Positions 1 to 7,601 of a stretch of DNA of 64,000 bases are shown here, in pieces. This stretch comes from Pseudomonadales bacterium (lineage in GTDB: Bacteria > Pseudomonadota > Gammaproteobacteria > Pseudomonadales > Pseudohongiellaceae). The position numbers were made by a program, and so were the translations under genes. Under the pieces are notes generated by a model, which was not told the origin of the DNA, made no database searches, and was given only the letters and a program-made list of their open reading frames with translations. How positions within the stretch are numbered: the stretch's first letter is position 1; every line of letters begins with the position of its first letter. The stretch spans positions 186,001 through 250,000 of the forward strand of contig JALRBQ010000013.1 of NCBI GenBank assembly GCA_023257655.1, given 5' to 3'.

Positions 1-692
1 GTGTCACGCACGGCTTTCACCCGATCCTTGAAATACGTCACCCAGCGTTTGCCATCTTCGCTCTGTAGCTGGATGGCGAGCGCGGAATCATTGCGGAATC
101 GTCCCCGGATCACCGTACCATCCTGTTGTTCAACTTCCTTCGCCGCATAGCCAGAGGCGATTGAGGCAGAGGGATTGAGCAAGGCTTCCTGCAGGGCAGC
201 ATCACTCAGCCGCGAACCAATTCCATCCAGAGCCGGACCTACCGCGCCCCCCTGGTCCTTGTAAGAGTGACACGTGACACAGCCGGCCACGCCCTCGAAC
301 AAGGACTTGCCTGCCAGCACTGCCGGGTCGTTGGCATTGCCGGCCGCATTATCTTCCGCCAGACTGAGGCCGGGTTTTCCCTGCAACATGCGCACATACG
401 AGGCGATATCGAGAATCTCCTGTTCCTTGAAGGTTCCACCCCAGGAGGCCATGCCGGTGCCACTGCGACCATTGGTAATGACCCCGATCAGGCCCTCGTC
501 ACTCAGCCGGTTCGCCATCGAGTCAGTCAATGGTTTGCCCATGGTCTGGCCTTCGCCCAGTCCGCCGTGACAGACCACACAATAGGCCTCATACAACTCC
601 TGGCCTTCCCCGACACCACCGAGGGAGATAACCGGCAGCAGCCCGAGTGCGGCGGTGAAACAAAAAGCAGTGAATCGTTGTGCTATCCGCAT
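1..692 (-). CDS. Periplasmic diheme cytochrome c (C-terminus beyond window edge)
   Basis: Translating the minus strand from the ATG at 692 gives 230 codons that stay open to the window edge. The N-terminus looks like a Sec signal peptide with a hydrophobic run at residues 8-24. There are two c-type heme sites, CVVCH at residues 38-42 and CVTCH at 138-142, so this is a secreted diheme cytochrome. The start lies 19 nt after the stop of the quinoprotein dehydrogenase gene on the same strand, so the two very probably form one transcript. By analogy with quinohaemoprotein systems, I infer that this cytochrome accepts electrons from the PQQ enzyme. The 3' end is not visible, so total length and any third domain are unknown. 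Confidence 0.85.
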   Translation of the reverse strand, partial: MRIAQRFTAFCFTAALGLLPVISLGGVGEGQELYEAYCVVCHGGLGEGQTMGKPLTDSMANRLSDEGLIGVITNGRSGTGMASWGGTFKEQEILDIASYVRMLQGKPGLSLAEDNAAGNANDPAVLAGKSLFEGVAGCVTCHSYKDQGGAVGPALDGIGSRLSDAALQEALLNPSASIASGYAAKEVEQQDGTVIRGRFRNDSALAIQLQSEDGKRWVTYFKDRVKAVRD

Positions 693-711
693 GAATCCCT
701 TGTGCTCCCGC

Positions 712-2352
712 TTACAGACTGAACAGGATGTAATTGCCGGGCGCGATGCCAGTCGCCACGCCGGCCCGGGTTACCGGGTCGCGGGTACCGGAGGCGATCC
801 CGATGTACTGCTTGCCATCAATGGTAAAGCTGGTCGGGGGCGCGTAAATACCGCTGCCGGTCTGGAACATCCACAATACTTCACCGGTTTCGTCGTTGAA
901 GGCGTACAGATAGCCGTCGGCACCACCGCCGAAGACCAGACCGCCACCAGTGGCCAGGGTGCCAGACCAGTTGAAGCTACCCGGCACCTCGTGCTGCCAG
1001 GCAATTTCGCCGGTAAGCATGCTGAAGGCAACGACATAGCCCGTGCCCTGGGTATCGAAGCGAGGAATACCGCCGAGGTCCATGGAACCGGGGCGACCCT
1101 CTCCCTCACGGCGAATGAAGGTAGTGCCCCATTCTGTAGTGGGAATATAGAGCATGTGGGTATCCGGACTATAGGAAGCCGGCGGCCAGTTCTTGCCACC
1201 GTACAGGCCGGGGAACACGACTGTATTGCGGGGTTCATACATTTCCTGCTTGAGCACAGGCTTGCCCGTCTCGTCGCGTTCAGCCCAGTTCACCTTCGTG
1301 TATTCGGCTGCGTAGACGAAATCACCCGTCATGCGATCGAGTGCATAGACGTGACCATTGCGTGAGACCTGAACCACCAGCTTGCGCAGCTGACCATTCA
1401 CCATCTCCTCGATGATCATCGGCTCCGAGGTGGAATCATGATCGAACTCATCGCGCGGCGAAGTCTGGAAATACCAGCGTAGCTGACCATTGTCCGGGTT
1501 CAGTGCCACAACCGAGTTGGAATAGAGGTTGTCTCCGACGCGGGCATTATTATTGATATCGGGCCAGGGATTGCCGGTGCCCCAGAACACCTGGTCTGTT
1601 TCAGGATCGTAAGTGCCGGTTACCCAGGTCGGGGCGCCGCCGGTCTTCCAGGAATCGCCTTCCCAGGTTTCGTTGCCGGGCTCGCCTTCGGCCGGGGTGG
1701 TGTAGAAGCGCCAGCGGCGTTCGCCCGTGTTGACGTCATAGGCATCGATGTAGCCGCGAATGCCGAATTCACCGCCGCCAACTCCGATCAGCACCATGTC
1801 TTTGACGACCAGTGGCGCCCCGGTTACAGAGAAGGATTCGCGATGATCGCCGACCTCAGCATCCCAGAGCTGAATGCCCGTGGCGGCGTCGAAGGCCATC
1901 AGGTGAGCGTCCAGCGTGCCCCAGAAGACCTTGTCTTCATACAGAGCCACACCCCGGTTGTGCGGACCACAACACAGGTCCACATCTTCGAAATCATGGT
2001 CATAACGCCACAATTCGGCGCCGGTCAGGGGATCGACAACGATAAGATGGCTGTTGGCCGTGGTCAGATACATGCGTCCGTCGTTGACGAGGGCCGTGAC
2101 TTCGAAGGCCCCGCCGGTGACGCCAGTCTGCTTGATCCACACCGGTCGCAGATTCGCCACGGTGTCACGGTTGATCTGGGTGTCCGGCATATAGCGCCAG
2201 GCCCCGTAATTGCGGCCGTAGGTGACCCAACGATCGGAATAATTCTGGGCATTCGTCAGGATTTCGGTCGTGACATCCTGGGCGGCGGCGGTCGCCGCGA
2301 ACAGGAGTGCTCCCACGCTGAATGCCGCGATGGTGCGAACTGGTTTACTCAT
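712..2352 (-). CDS. PQQ-dependent alcohol dehydrogenase, lanthanide-type metal site
   Basis: This 546-residue exported quinoprotein has a signal peptide ending near residue 24 (AAAQ) and repeated propeller-blade motifs such as GELWRYD-like stretches. Type I quinoprotein hallmarks are visible. The adjacent-cysteine pair is Cys127-Cys128 (DLCCGPHNRG). Metal and PQQ ligands correspond to Glu195 (GGGEFG), Asn261 (GTGNPWP) and catalytic Asp304 (DEFDHD). An additional Asp306 sits two residues after the catalytic Asp. In XoxF and PedH this extra Asp marks lanthanide rather than calcium enzymes. There is no fused cytochrome domain, which fits the separate cytochrome gene 19 nt downstream. The substrate, an alcohol or aldehyde oxidised in the periplasm, cannot be read from sequence. 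Confidence 0.88.
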   Translation of the reverse strand: MSKPVRTIAAFSVGALLFAATAAAQDVTTEILTNAQNYSDRWVTYGRNYGAWRYMPDTQINRDTVANLRPVWIKQTGVTGGAFEVTALVNDGRMYLTTANSHLIVVDPLTGAELWRYDHDFEDVDLCCGPHNRGVALYEDKVFWGTLDAHLMAFDAATGIQLWDAEVGDHRESFSVTGAPLVVKDMVLIGVGGGEFGIRGYIDAYDVNTGERRWRFYTTPAEGEPGNETWEGDSWKTGGAPTWVTGTYDPETDQVFWGTGNPWPDINNNARVGDNLYSNSVVALNPDNGQLRWYFQTSPRDEFDHDSTSEPMIIEEMVNGQLRKLVVQVSRNGHVYALDRMTGDFVYAAEYTKVNWAERDETGKPVLKQEMYEPRNTVVFPGLYGGKNWPPASYSPDTHMLYIPTTEWGTTFIRREGEGRPGSMDLGGIPRFDTQGTGYVVAFSMLTGEIAWQHEVPGSFNWSGTLATGGGLVFGGGADGYLYAFNDETGEVLWMFQTGSGIYAPPTSFTIDGKQYIGIASGTRDPVTRAGVATGIAPGNYILFSL

Positions 2353-2461
2353 CTCTCATGCCCTTTTCTAGGTTGTGCATTGGTGTTGGTGTACGGTGGG
2401 CCGGGCGAGCCTGTGCGCGTCCCTGTCCTGCCGCCCCGGGGGGACCAATTAACCTATAAAC

Positions 2462-2487
2462 CGGGGGCGACTGTCAAACCGCCCCCG
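2462..2487. other. GC-rich inverted repeat between divergent genes
   Basis: An 8-bp perfect stem (CGGGGGCG / CGCCCCCG) with a 10-nt loop sits in the 279-nt gap between the divergent dehydrogenase and madL genes. It has no T-run on either side, so it does not look like a terminator. It could be an operator or a leader structure for either gene. Nothing else is recognisable in this gap beyond A/T-rich stretches near 2450-2460 and 2620-2632 that may carry promoter elements. Confidence 0.3.
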
Positions 2488-2631
2488 CTGAATTCCGGCC
2501 CCCTTGAGACCAGTTGTGGCCGTTGCGTCGCGGGCCTTCCCGGCATGCGTGCAAATTGCACTCTGACCGGCTGCATCATATCATCAGGCCCTGTTCGCAA
2601 ACCGCTACGCACTGATGAAGGAATAATAATA

Positions 2632-3030
2632 ATGATTGTCTACGGTGTTGCTCTGCTGTCTGTCTGCCTGATTCTGGGCATGTTAATTGGAGAAGTGCTC
2701 GGGGTCGTGCTCGGCGTCGATGCCAATGTCGGTGGCGTCGGTATCGCCATGCTGTTTCTTGTCATGGCCAGCAACTCGAAGCGCTTCAAGTCCCTAACTG
2801 AAGGTACGTCCGGTGCCGGCATTCAGTTCTGGAGTGCCATGTACATCCCCATCGTGGTGGCCATGGCGGCACAGCAAAATGTCGCCGCGGCGACCGAAGG
2901 CGGCATGATCGCGATCATCGCTGGCGTCGCTGCGGTCGTTGTCAGCTTCGCGCTGGTGCCGGTGCTCAGCAAGATCGGCGCCGACACGAAGGCCTCACCT
3001 GGACAGGGACAGCCGGGGAGTAAACTCTGA
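2632..3030 (+). CDS. madL: Malonate transporter subunit MadL
   Basis: This small 132-residue inner-membrane protein matches the MadL family, the small subunit of the MadLM malonate/Na+ symporter. It has hydrophobic segments at about residues 3-28, 36-46, 68-80 and 90-112. I chose the ATG at 2632 because the family starts with this hydrophobic helix; longer upstream readings run back through the divergent gene. The stop overlaps the madM start by one base (TGATG), which implies translational coupling and equal subunit production. A matB-like synthetase follows, so the cassette imports malonate and activates it. Confidence 0.9.
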   Translation: MIVYGVALLSVCLILGMLIGEVLGVVLGVDANVGGVGIAMLFLVMASNSKRFKSLTEGTSGAGIQFWSAMYIPIVVAMAAQQNVAAATEGGMIAIIAGVAAVVVSFALVPVLSKIGADTKASPGQGQPGSKL

Positions 3031-3791
3031 TGGAACTCATCGAAACCGTACTCGTTCGTAATAATCTTATCGTTGCGTTCTCGGTGGTGGGGGTCACGAT
3101 CTGGATCTCCTACCTGCTCGCCAACAAGCTCACTGCTGGCCGCATCCACGGTTCCGCGATCGCGATCGCCATTGGTCTTGTCGCCGCTTACATCGGTGGC
3201 GTCACTACCGGTGGCAGCAAGGGTGTAGCCGATATTGCCATTCTGAGCGGCATCGGCCTCATGGGCGGCGGCATGCTGCGGGATTTCGCCATCGTCGCGA
3301 CTGCCTTCGGTGTGCATTTCTCAGAGCTGAAGAAGGCCGGCGTCGCCGGCGTCATTTCGATCTTTGCCGGCGTCATCGTCTCGTTCATCGTCGGCGCCGC
3401 CGTGGCGATTGTGTTCGGCTACACCGATGCCGCTGACATCACCACCATCGGTGCCGGTGCGGTGACCTACATCGTCGGTCCGGTGACTGGCGAAGCCATT
3501 GGCGCCAGCGATGCCGTGATCACGCTGAGTGTGGCAGCCGGGCTCGTCAAGTCGATTCTCGTCATGATCGGTACACCGCTGGTGGCTCGTTACATCGGTC
3601 TCGACAATCCGCAATCAGCCATGGTGTACGGCGGACTCATGGGCACGACGAGCGGCGTCGCTGCCGGACTCGCCGCCACCGATCCGAAACTGGTGCCTTA
3701 TGGCGCCATGACAGCAACCTTTTATACTGGCGTAGGTTGCTTGTTAGGTCCCTCGGTGTTGTATTTCATCGTCGGTATTATGTTCCAGTAA
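3030..3791 (+). CDS. madM: Malonate transporter subunit MadM
   Basis: This 253-residue, highly hydrophobic protein of MadM type is the large subunit of the sodium-dependent malonate carrier. It has roughly eight membrane spans and Gly-rich turns (GGVTTGGSKG, GLMGGGML, GPVTGEAIGASD) that are well conserved in this family. The start codon shares its A with the TGA of madL. The downstream acyl-CoA synthetase begins 50 nt after the stop. Length and composition are normal and I see no disruption. Confidence 0.9.
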   Translation: MELIETVLVRNNLIVAFSVVGVTIWISYLLANKLTAGRIHGSAIAIAIGLVAAYIGGVTTGGSKGVADIAILSGIGLMGGGMLRDFAIVATAFGVHFSELKKAGVAGVISIFAGVIVSFIVGAAVAIVFGYTDAADITTIGAGAVTYIVGPVTGEAIGASDAVITLSVAAGLVKSILVMIGTPLVARYIGLDNPQSAMVYGGLMGTTSGVAAGLAATDPKLVPYGAMTATFYTGVGCLLGPSVLYFIVGIMFQ

Positions 3792-3841
3792 ATTCCTTAC
3801 AACGTTCACAAACTGCAAGGGACGGAAAGAGACAGCGAAGC

Positions 3842-5326
3842 ATGAATGAAACTCATTTTCCCCATCTGCGCGATGGTAATGACAAGGTCGCTCTGGTTGA
3901 AGGCGAGACACGTTACACCTACGGCCAGGTAAATCAGCACATCAATCGCTTCGCGACCGGTCTGCTGCGTGGTGAGAGCGACCTGAAGGAAGAAAGAGTC
4001 GCGTTTTATTTGCCGGCGAGTCTGGACTATGTCACTACGATGCATGGCATCTGGCGCGCAGGCGGCATCGCGATCCCGCTCAATGTCGCCTCGGCCATCG
4101 CTGAGCTGGATCATTATCTGACCTGTGCCAGCGTCACCCGGTTGATCGCCAGTGAAAAATACCATGCGGAACTGACTCCCCTGTGCACACAGCTCAACAT
4201 TGAGTTGCTCTCCGTCGCCGACGTATTGGCCGAGAAGGCTGGTGAGCTGCCAGCCATCGCCAGCGACCGCCGCGCGATGATGCTGTTCACCAGCGGTACC
4301 ACGAATAAACCAAAGGGTGTGGTGAGCACACACAAAACCATCCGGGCCCAGATCACGACGCTCGTCACGGCCTGGGAGTGGACTGGCGACGACGCCATTC
4401 CTCTGTTTCTGCCACTGCACCATATTCACGGCATTATCAATATACTCAGCTGCGGCCTGTGGTCCGGTGCCACCGTGCATCTGTTTACGAAGTTCGACAT
4501 TCCCCGCATCACGGCCGAGATCGTGGCGGACACTTACAATGTGTTTATGGCGGTGCCGACGATCTACGTGAAACTGATTCAGTACTTCGAGGGCATCGAC
4601 AAGGACGAGGTTGCTCGCATCTGTGCCGGCTTTGGACGTATGCGCCTCAACATCTCCGGTTCGGCGGCGTGCCCGGTCAAGCTGTTCAAACAATGGCAGG
4701 AACTAACCGGTCAGGTGTTACTGGAACGTTACGGCATGACCGAAATCGGCATGGGTCTGTCCAATCCCTACAACGGCGAACGGCGGGCAGGCTATGTGGG
4801 ACAGCCACTGCCGGGTGTCAGCGCGCAACTCTTCGATGAGAATGACAAACCGATTACTGAAGAGAATACTGCCGGCGAGATTCGCATCAAGGGCGATAAC
4901 GTGTTTCTTGAATACTGGGACAATCCAAAGGCCACCCAGGAGAGCTTCAAGGACGGCTGGTTCTGCACTGGTGATGTCGGCATCGTGGAAGATGGCTATT
5001 ACCGCATCATGGGTCGCTCCTCGGTCGACATCATTAAATCCGGTGGATACAAGCTGTCAGCGCTCGAGATCGAAGGCGTACTGCTGACCCACGAGTCCGT
5101 CGCCGAAGTCGCGGTGATCGGTGTCGAAGACGAGACCTGGGGCGAGTCGGTGACGGCCATCATCGGTCTTAAGCAGGGTGCGAGCCTGGACTATCCGGAG
5201 TTGAAGGCCTGGTGCGAAGGCAAGATGTCGTCGTACAAGATTCCCAAGCAGATCAAGATCGTCGATGCCCTGCCGCGCAACGCGATGGGCAAGGTGACGA
5301 AGCCTGCGTTGAAATCATTGCTGTAA
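3842..5326 (+). CDS. matB: Malonyl-CoA synthetase-like acyl-CoA ligase
   Basis: This 494-residue adenylate-forming enzyme carries all the ANL landmarks. The P-loop reads LFTSGTTNKPKGVV, the A5 motif RYGMTEIGMG, the A7 motif GWFCTGDVG, the hinge region KSGGYKLSALEIEG, and the catalytic Lys484 lies in the C-terminal GKVTK. I chose the ATG at 3842, which starts 50 nt after madM; a longer upstream reading lies inside madM in another frame. Its position directly behind madLM argues strongly for malonate + CoA + ATP to malonyl-CoA. Sequence alone cannot separate MatB from other short-chain acyl-CoA synthetases. No malonyl-CoA decarboxylase (MatA) or mdc genes are visible nearby. Confidence 0.82.
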   Translation: MNETHFPHLRDGNDKVALVEGETRYTYGQVNQHINRFATGLLRGESDLKEERVAFYLPASLDYVTTMHGIWRAGGIAIPLNVASAIAELDHYLTCASVTRLIASEKYHAELTPLCTQLNIELLSVADVLAEKAGELPAIASDRRAMMLFTSGTTNKPKGVVSTHKTIRAQITTLVTAWEWTGDDAIPLFLPLHHIHGIINILSCGLWSGATVHLFTKFDIPRITAEIVADTYNVFMAVPTIYVKLIQYFEGIDKDEVARICAGFGRMRLNISGSAACPVKLFKQWQELTGQVLLERYGMTEIGMGLSNPYNGERRAGYVGQPLPGVSAQLFDENDKPITEENTAGEIRIKGDNVFLEYWDNPKATQESFKDGWFCTGDVGIVEDGYYRIMGRSSVDIIKSGGYKLSALEIEGVLLTHESVAEVAVIGVEDETWGESVTAIIGLKQGASLDYPELKAWCEGKMSSYKIPKQIKIVDALPRNAMGKVTKPALKSLL

Positions 5327-5340
5327 ACCAATCGTCACAC

Positions 5341-5381
5341 CGGTCCCTGCCGTCCCGAACTAGCCTTCGGTGACGGCACCG
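5341..5381 (+). terminator. Possible end-of-operon hairpin after matB
   Basis: A 7-bp stem (TGCCGTC / GACGGCA) is extended by CGGT/ACCG across a small bulge. It begins 14 nt after the matB stop and ends in GATTTCTC. The T-tract is poor, so this is a weak terminator candidate or a 3'-end stabiliser. Confidence 0.3.
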
Positions 5382-5573
5382 ATTTCTCGCAACTCTTCCC
5401 GGTCGGGAATTGGCAATTTTCTGTTCCCGCTGCGCGCCGATTGATGCTACCCTTACGCCGCTCTTGCCCGCGTGTCGCGGCATGACTCCGGTTACTTCCT
5501 CCGTGCTCGTCGTCAGCCCGATCGACCCGATACAACCGCACCCCTTCCGCACCCACGCTATTGGATCGCTCTC

Positions 5574-5640
5574 ATGAAAGATTTGACCCAGGGATCTGCT
5601 ACAAAAATGATTCTGGCTATGGCCGTTCCGATTGCCGCCG
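5574..5640 (+). pseudogene. N-terminal remnant of a MATE-family efflux transporter
   Basis: The 22-23 codons from the ATG at 5574 (MKDLTQGSATKMILAMAVPI, then AAG) closely resemble the conserved start of MATE multidrug exporters: a short polar leader, then the first helix. After about 5640 the reading frame turns into unrelated sequence and stops at 5702. The rest of the transporter is missing. The DNA that follows codes, in another frame, for the end of a histidine kinase. This is best explained as a deletion or rearrangement scar that removed the bulk of two genes. I recognise the MATE start by family memory only, from a short stretch. Confidence 0.55.
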
Positions 5641-6486
5641 GTATTGATCGATCACTCCGGTCTGGAGAACGTGCTGATCAACCTTGCTGTGAATTCCCGT
5701 GACGCCATGCCCAAGGGTGGCAAATTCATCATTTCCAACGACGAGCGAACTTTAAACACGCAAGTCATAGACAGCACCCCGGAAGACATGAAGCCGGGAG
5801 ATTACGTGCATATCACCGTCACCGATACTGGTGAGGGCATGGATGCCAATACGCTCAGCCGGGCGTTTGAACCCTTCTTCACCACCAAGGAGCGTGGCAA
5901 GGGTACCGGCCTCGGTTTAGCGATGATCTATGGTTTCGCCAAACAGTCGGGGGGCAACGTGAAGATGATGAGCTCGCCCGGCGCCGGCACCACAATGGAA
6001 TTATGGTTGCCAGCCGCCCCGGGATTGGTCGTGGATCGACCAGCACCGGCCGAGACGCCGGAGTCCGGGTTACGGTTCACCTCCGCTGATGAAGTGTTGG
6101 TGGTCGATGATGAGGCCGAACTGCTTGAGGTTGCCGTCTATTTTCTGCAAGACATGGGCTGTACTGTGCTCTCGGCACTGAACGCAGAGCAGGCCTTGCA
6201 GCTGATTGCCGTTAATGACTCCATTAAGGTGCTGTTGACCGACATCGTCATGCCGGGAGGTATGAATGGCGTAGAACTGGCTGCCAAGGCGCGTGCCCTG
6301 AACCCAAACATCAAGGTGTTGTACACGTCCGGGTTCCCGGAAGGCGTGCTGGCTGACAAGTCCGGACTGCGGCTGGATGCTCCCTTGTTGCAGAAGCCCT
6401 ATACGATCGCCGCACTCGGCACGGCGATCAGTCTTGCACTGCAATCTTCCGAGGAATATCAGGCGTCTCCCGGCGTAAAGTCCTAG
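5641..6486 (+). pseudogene. 3' fragment of a hybrid histidine kinase (HATPase + receiver)
   Basis: About 282 codons encode the end of a hybrid sensor kinase. The HATPase domain starts at the N-box (LIDHSGLENVLINLAVNSRD), followed by DTGEGM, the F-box FEPFFTTKERG and the G2 box GKGTGLGLA. A full receiver domain follows, with VVDDEAEL, phospho-acceptor Asp in LLTDIVMPGG and the conserved Lys in LQKPYT. All sensor (PAS/TM) and HisKA parts, including the phospho-His, are absent, and no credible start codon or RBS precedes it. The upstream DNA is the out-of-frame MATE remnant. It is therefore probably a dead fragment, although the receiver half could fold. Its TAG overlaps the stop of the convergent aldolase gene (CTAG, 6483-6486). 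Confidence 0.75.
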
Positions 6487-7424
6487 CGACCCGCGGCCGA
6501 TTTGCCTCGTGTCAATGCCTCAGTGGCATAGGACGAGAGACCGCCGTCCGCCCCCACCGTGACAAAGCGGAATCCCTGTTCGACACGCTGCGCGACACTG
6601 CCAGCCGAAGTTGTGATGGCGCACGGCACATCGAAGTCGAGACAAGCTGCTAACACCGACTGTATGGCGGCTTCAACCTGGGGCGCTGAAGGACTGGCAT
6701 AGCCCATCGCAGTGCTGAGATCCGACGGGCCGATGAAGATTACGCCTACACCTGGCACCGAAATGATGTCGCGAATATGCTCGACACCCTCGGGCGATTC
6801 AATCTGGATTATTGCCAGCAGTTCGCCTTCGCGATCCAGTGGCCAGACATCGGCTTTGGCATGGTAGTCTGGAATGCCCCAGTACCAGCTCGCATTGGCC
6901 GGGTTACGACCACGTAGACCGGCCGGTTCGAAATCATCAGCACCATTGAGTTGTGGATAACGGGTCGCGCGTACCGCGAGTTCTGCTTGCTCGCGGTTAT
7001 TGATGGACGGAAACATGACACCGAACACCCCCACATCCAGTACCTGTTTGACCTGGGATACGAAGTCTTCATCGCCGCCGGCGGGTATCCTGACAAAGGG
7101 TACAACATCGGGCTGCAGCGACCCCTTTTCCAGAATCGCCGCTTTGTCAGTCATGCCGAGCAGAAATTCCCGGAGCTGTTCGACATCGAACGGTGCGTGC
7201 TCCATGTCGATGATGATGAAGTCGAGTCCGGATCGCGCCATGCTGCGCGCGTTGTTTAATGAATAGTCAAAACTCAATACACCGAAGGCTACCTGGTCAT
7301 TGTCCAGCAATTCAATGGCGCGATTGAGACGGGGACCCGCCGCGGTCTGCGCCTGTGAAAAGGCGCTTGCCAGCAGCCAAACCGTAGCCAGCAGGCCCAT
7401 TGCTTTTGTTCTTGTTGTGGTCAT
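6483..7424 (-). CDS. Exported HpcH/HpaI-family aldolase
   Basis: This 313-residue protein is a class II HpcH/HpaI aldolase (citrate lyase beta-like TIM barrel) with an N-terminal signal peptide (hydrophobic 9-24, ending SQAQ). The family's key residues are in place: catalytic His76 (DMEHAPF), substrate-carboxylate Arg112 (PFVRIP) and divalent-metal ligands Glu209 (IIQIESPEG) and Asp235 (IGPSDLS). Such enzymes cleave or form 2-keto-3-deoxy acid aldols, normally in the cytoplasm, so export is unusual. It is divergent from the redoxin gene at 7602. Substrate is unknown. Confidence 0.82.
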   Translation of the reverse strand: MTTTRTKAMGLLATVWLLASAFSQAQTAAGPRLNRAIELLDNDQVAFGVLSFDYSLNNARSMARSGLDFIIIDMEHAPFDVEQLREFLLGMTDKAAILEKGSLQPDVVPFVRIPAGGDEDFVSQVKQVLDVGVFGVMFPSINNREQAELAVRATRYPQLNGADDFEPAGLRGRNPANASWYWGIPDYHAKADVWPLDREGELLAIIQIESPEGVEHIRDIISVPGVGVIFIGPSDLSTAMGYASPSAPQVEAAIQSVLAACLDFDVPCAITTSAGSVAQRVEQGFRFVTVGADGGLSSYATEALTRGKSAAGR

Positions 7425-7601
7425 CTGGCTCTCCTCAAAACCTGGTGGTTCTCCAGCCTCATTCTAGCCGCTCTCCCCATACAGTCCACCGCTTTGAGCG
7501 AGACAGGCGAAATGATGTTGAGTGCAGTCCGGTTGAAGTGCAGGCCATTCTCCTCTACTCTGGCAAGCTCCATCTTCAGATTTCTCGACAGGAGTACTCC
7601 C

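Noticed and set aside
655-1365. Long plus-strand frames opposite the dehydrogenase
   Set aside because: They are mirror frames of the strongly conserved quinoprotein gene and have no domain or ribosome site.
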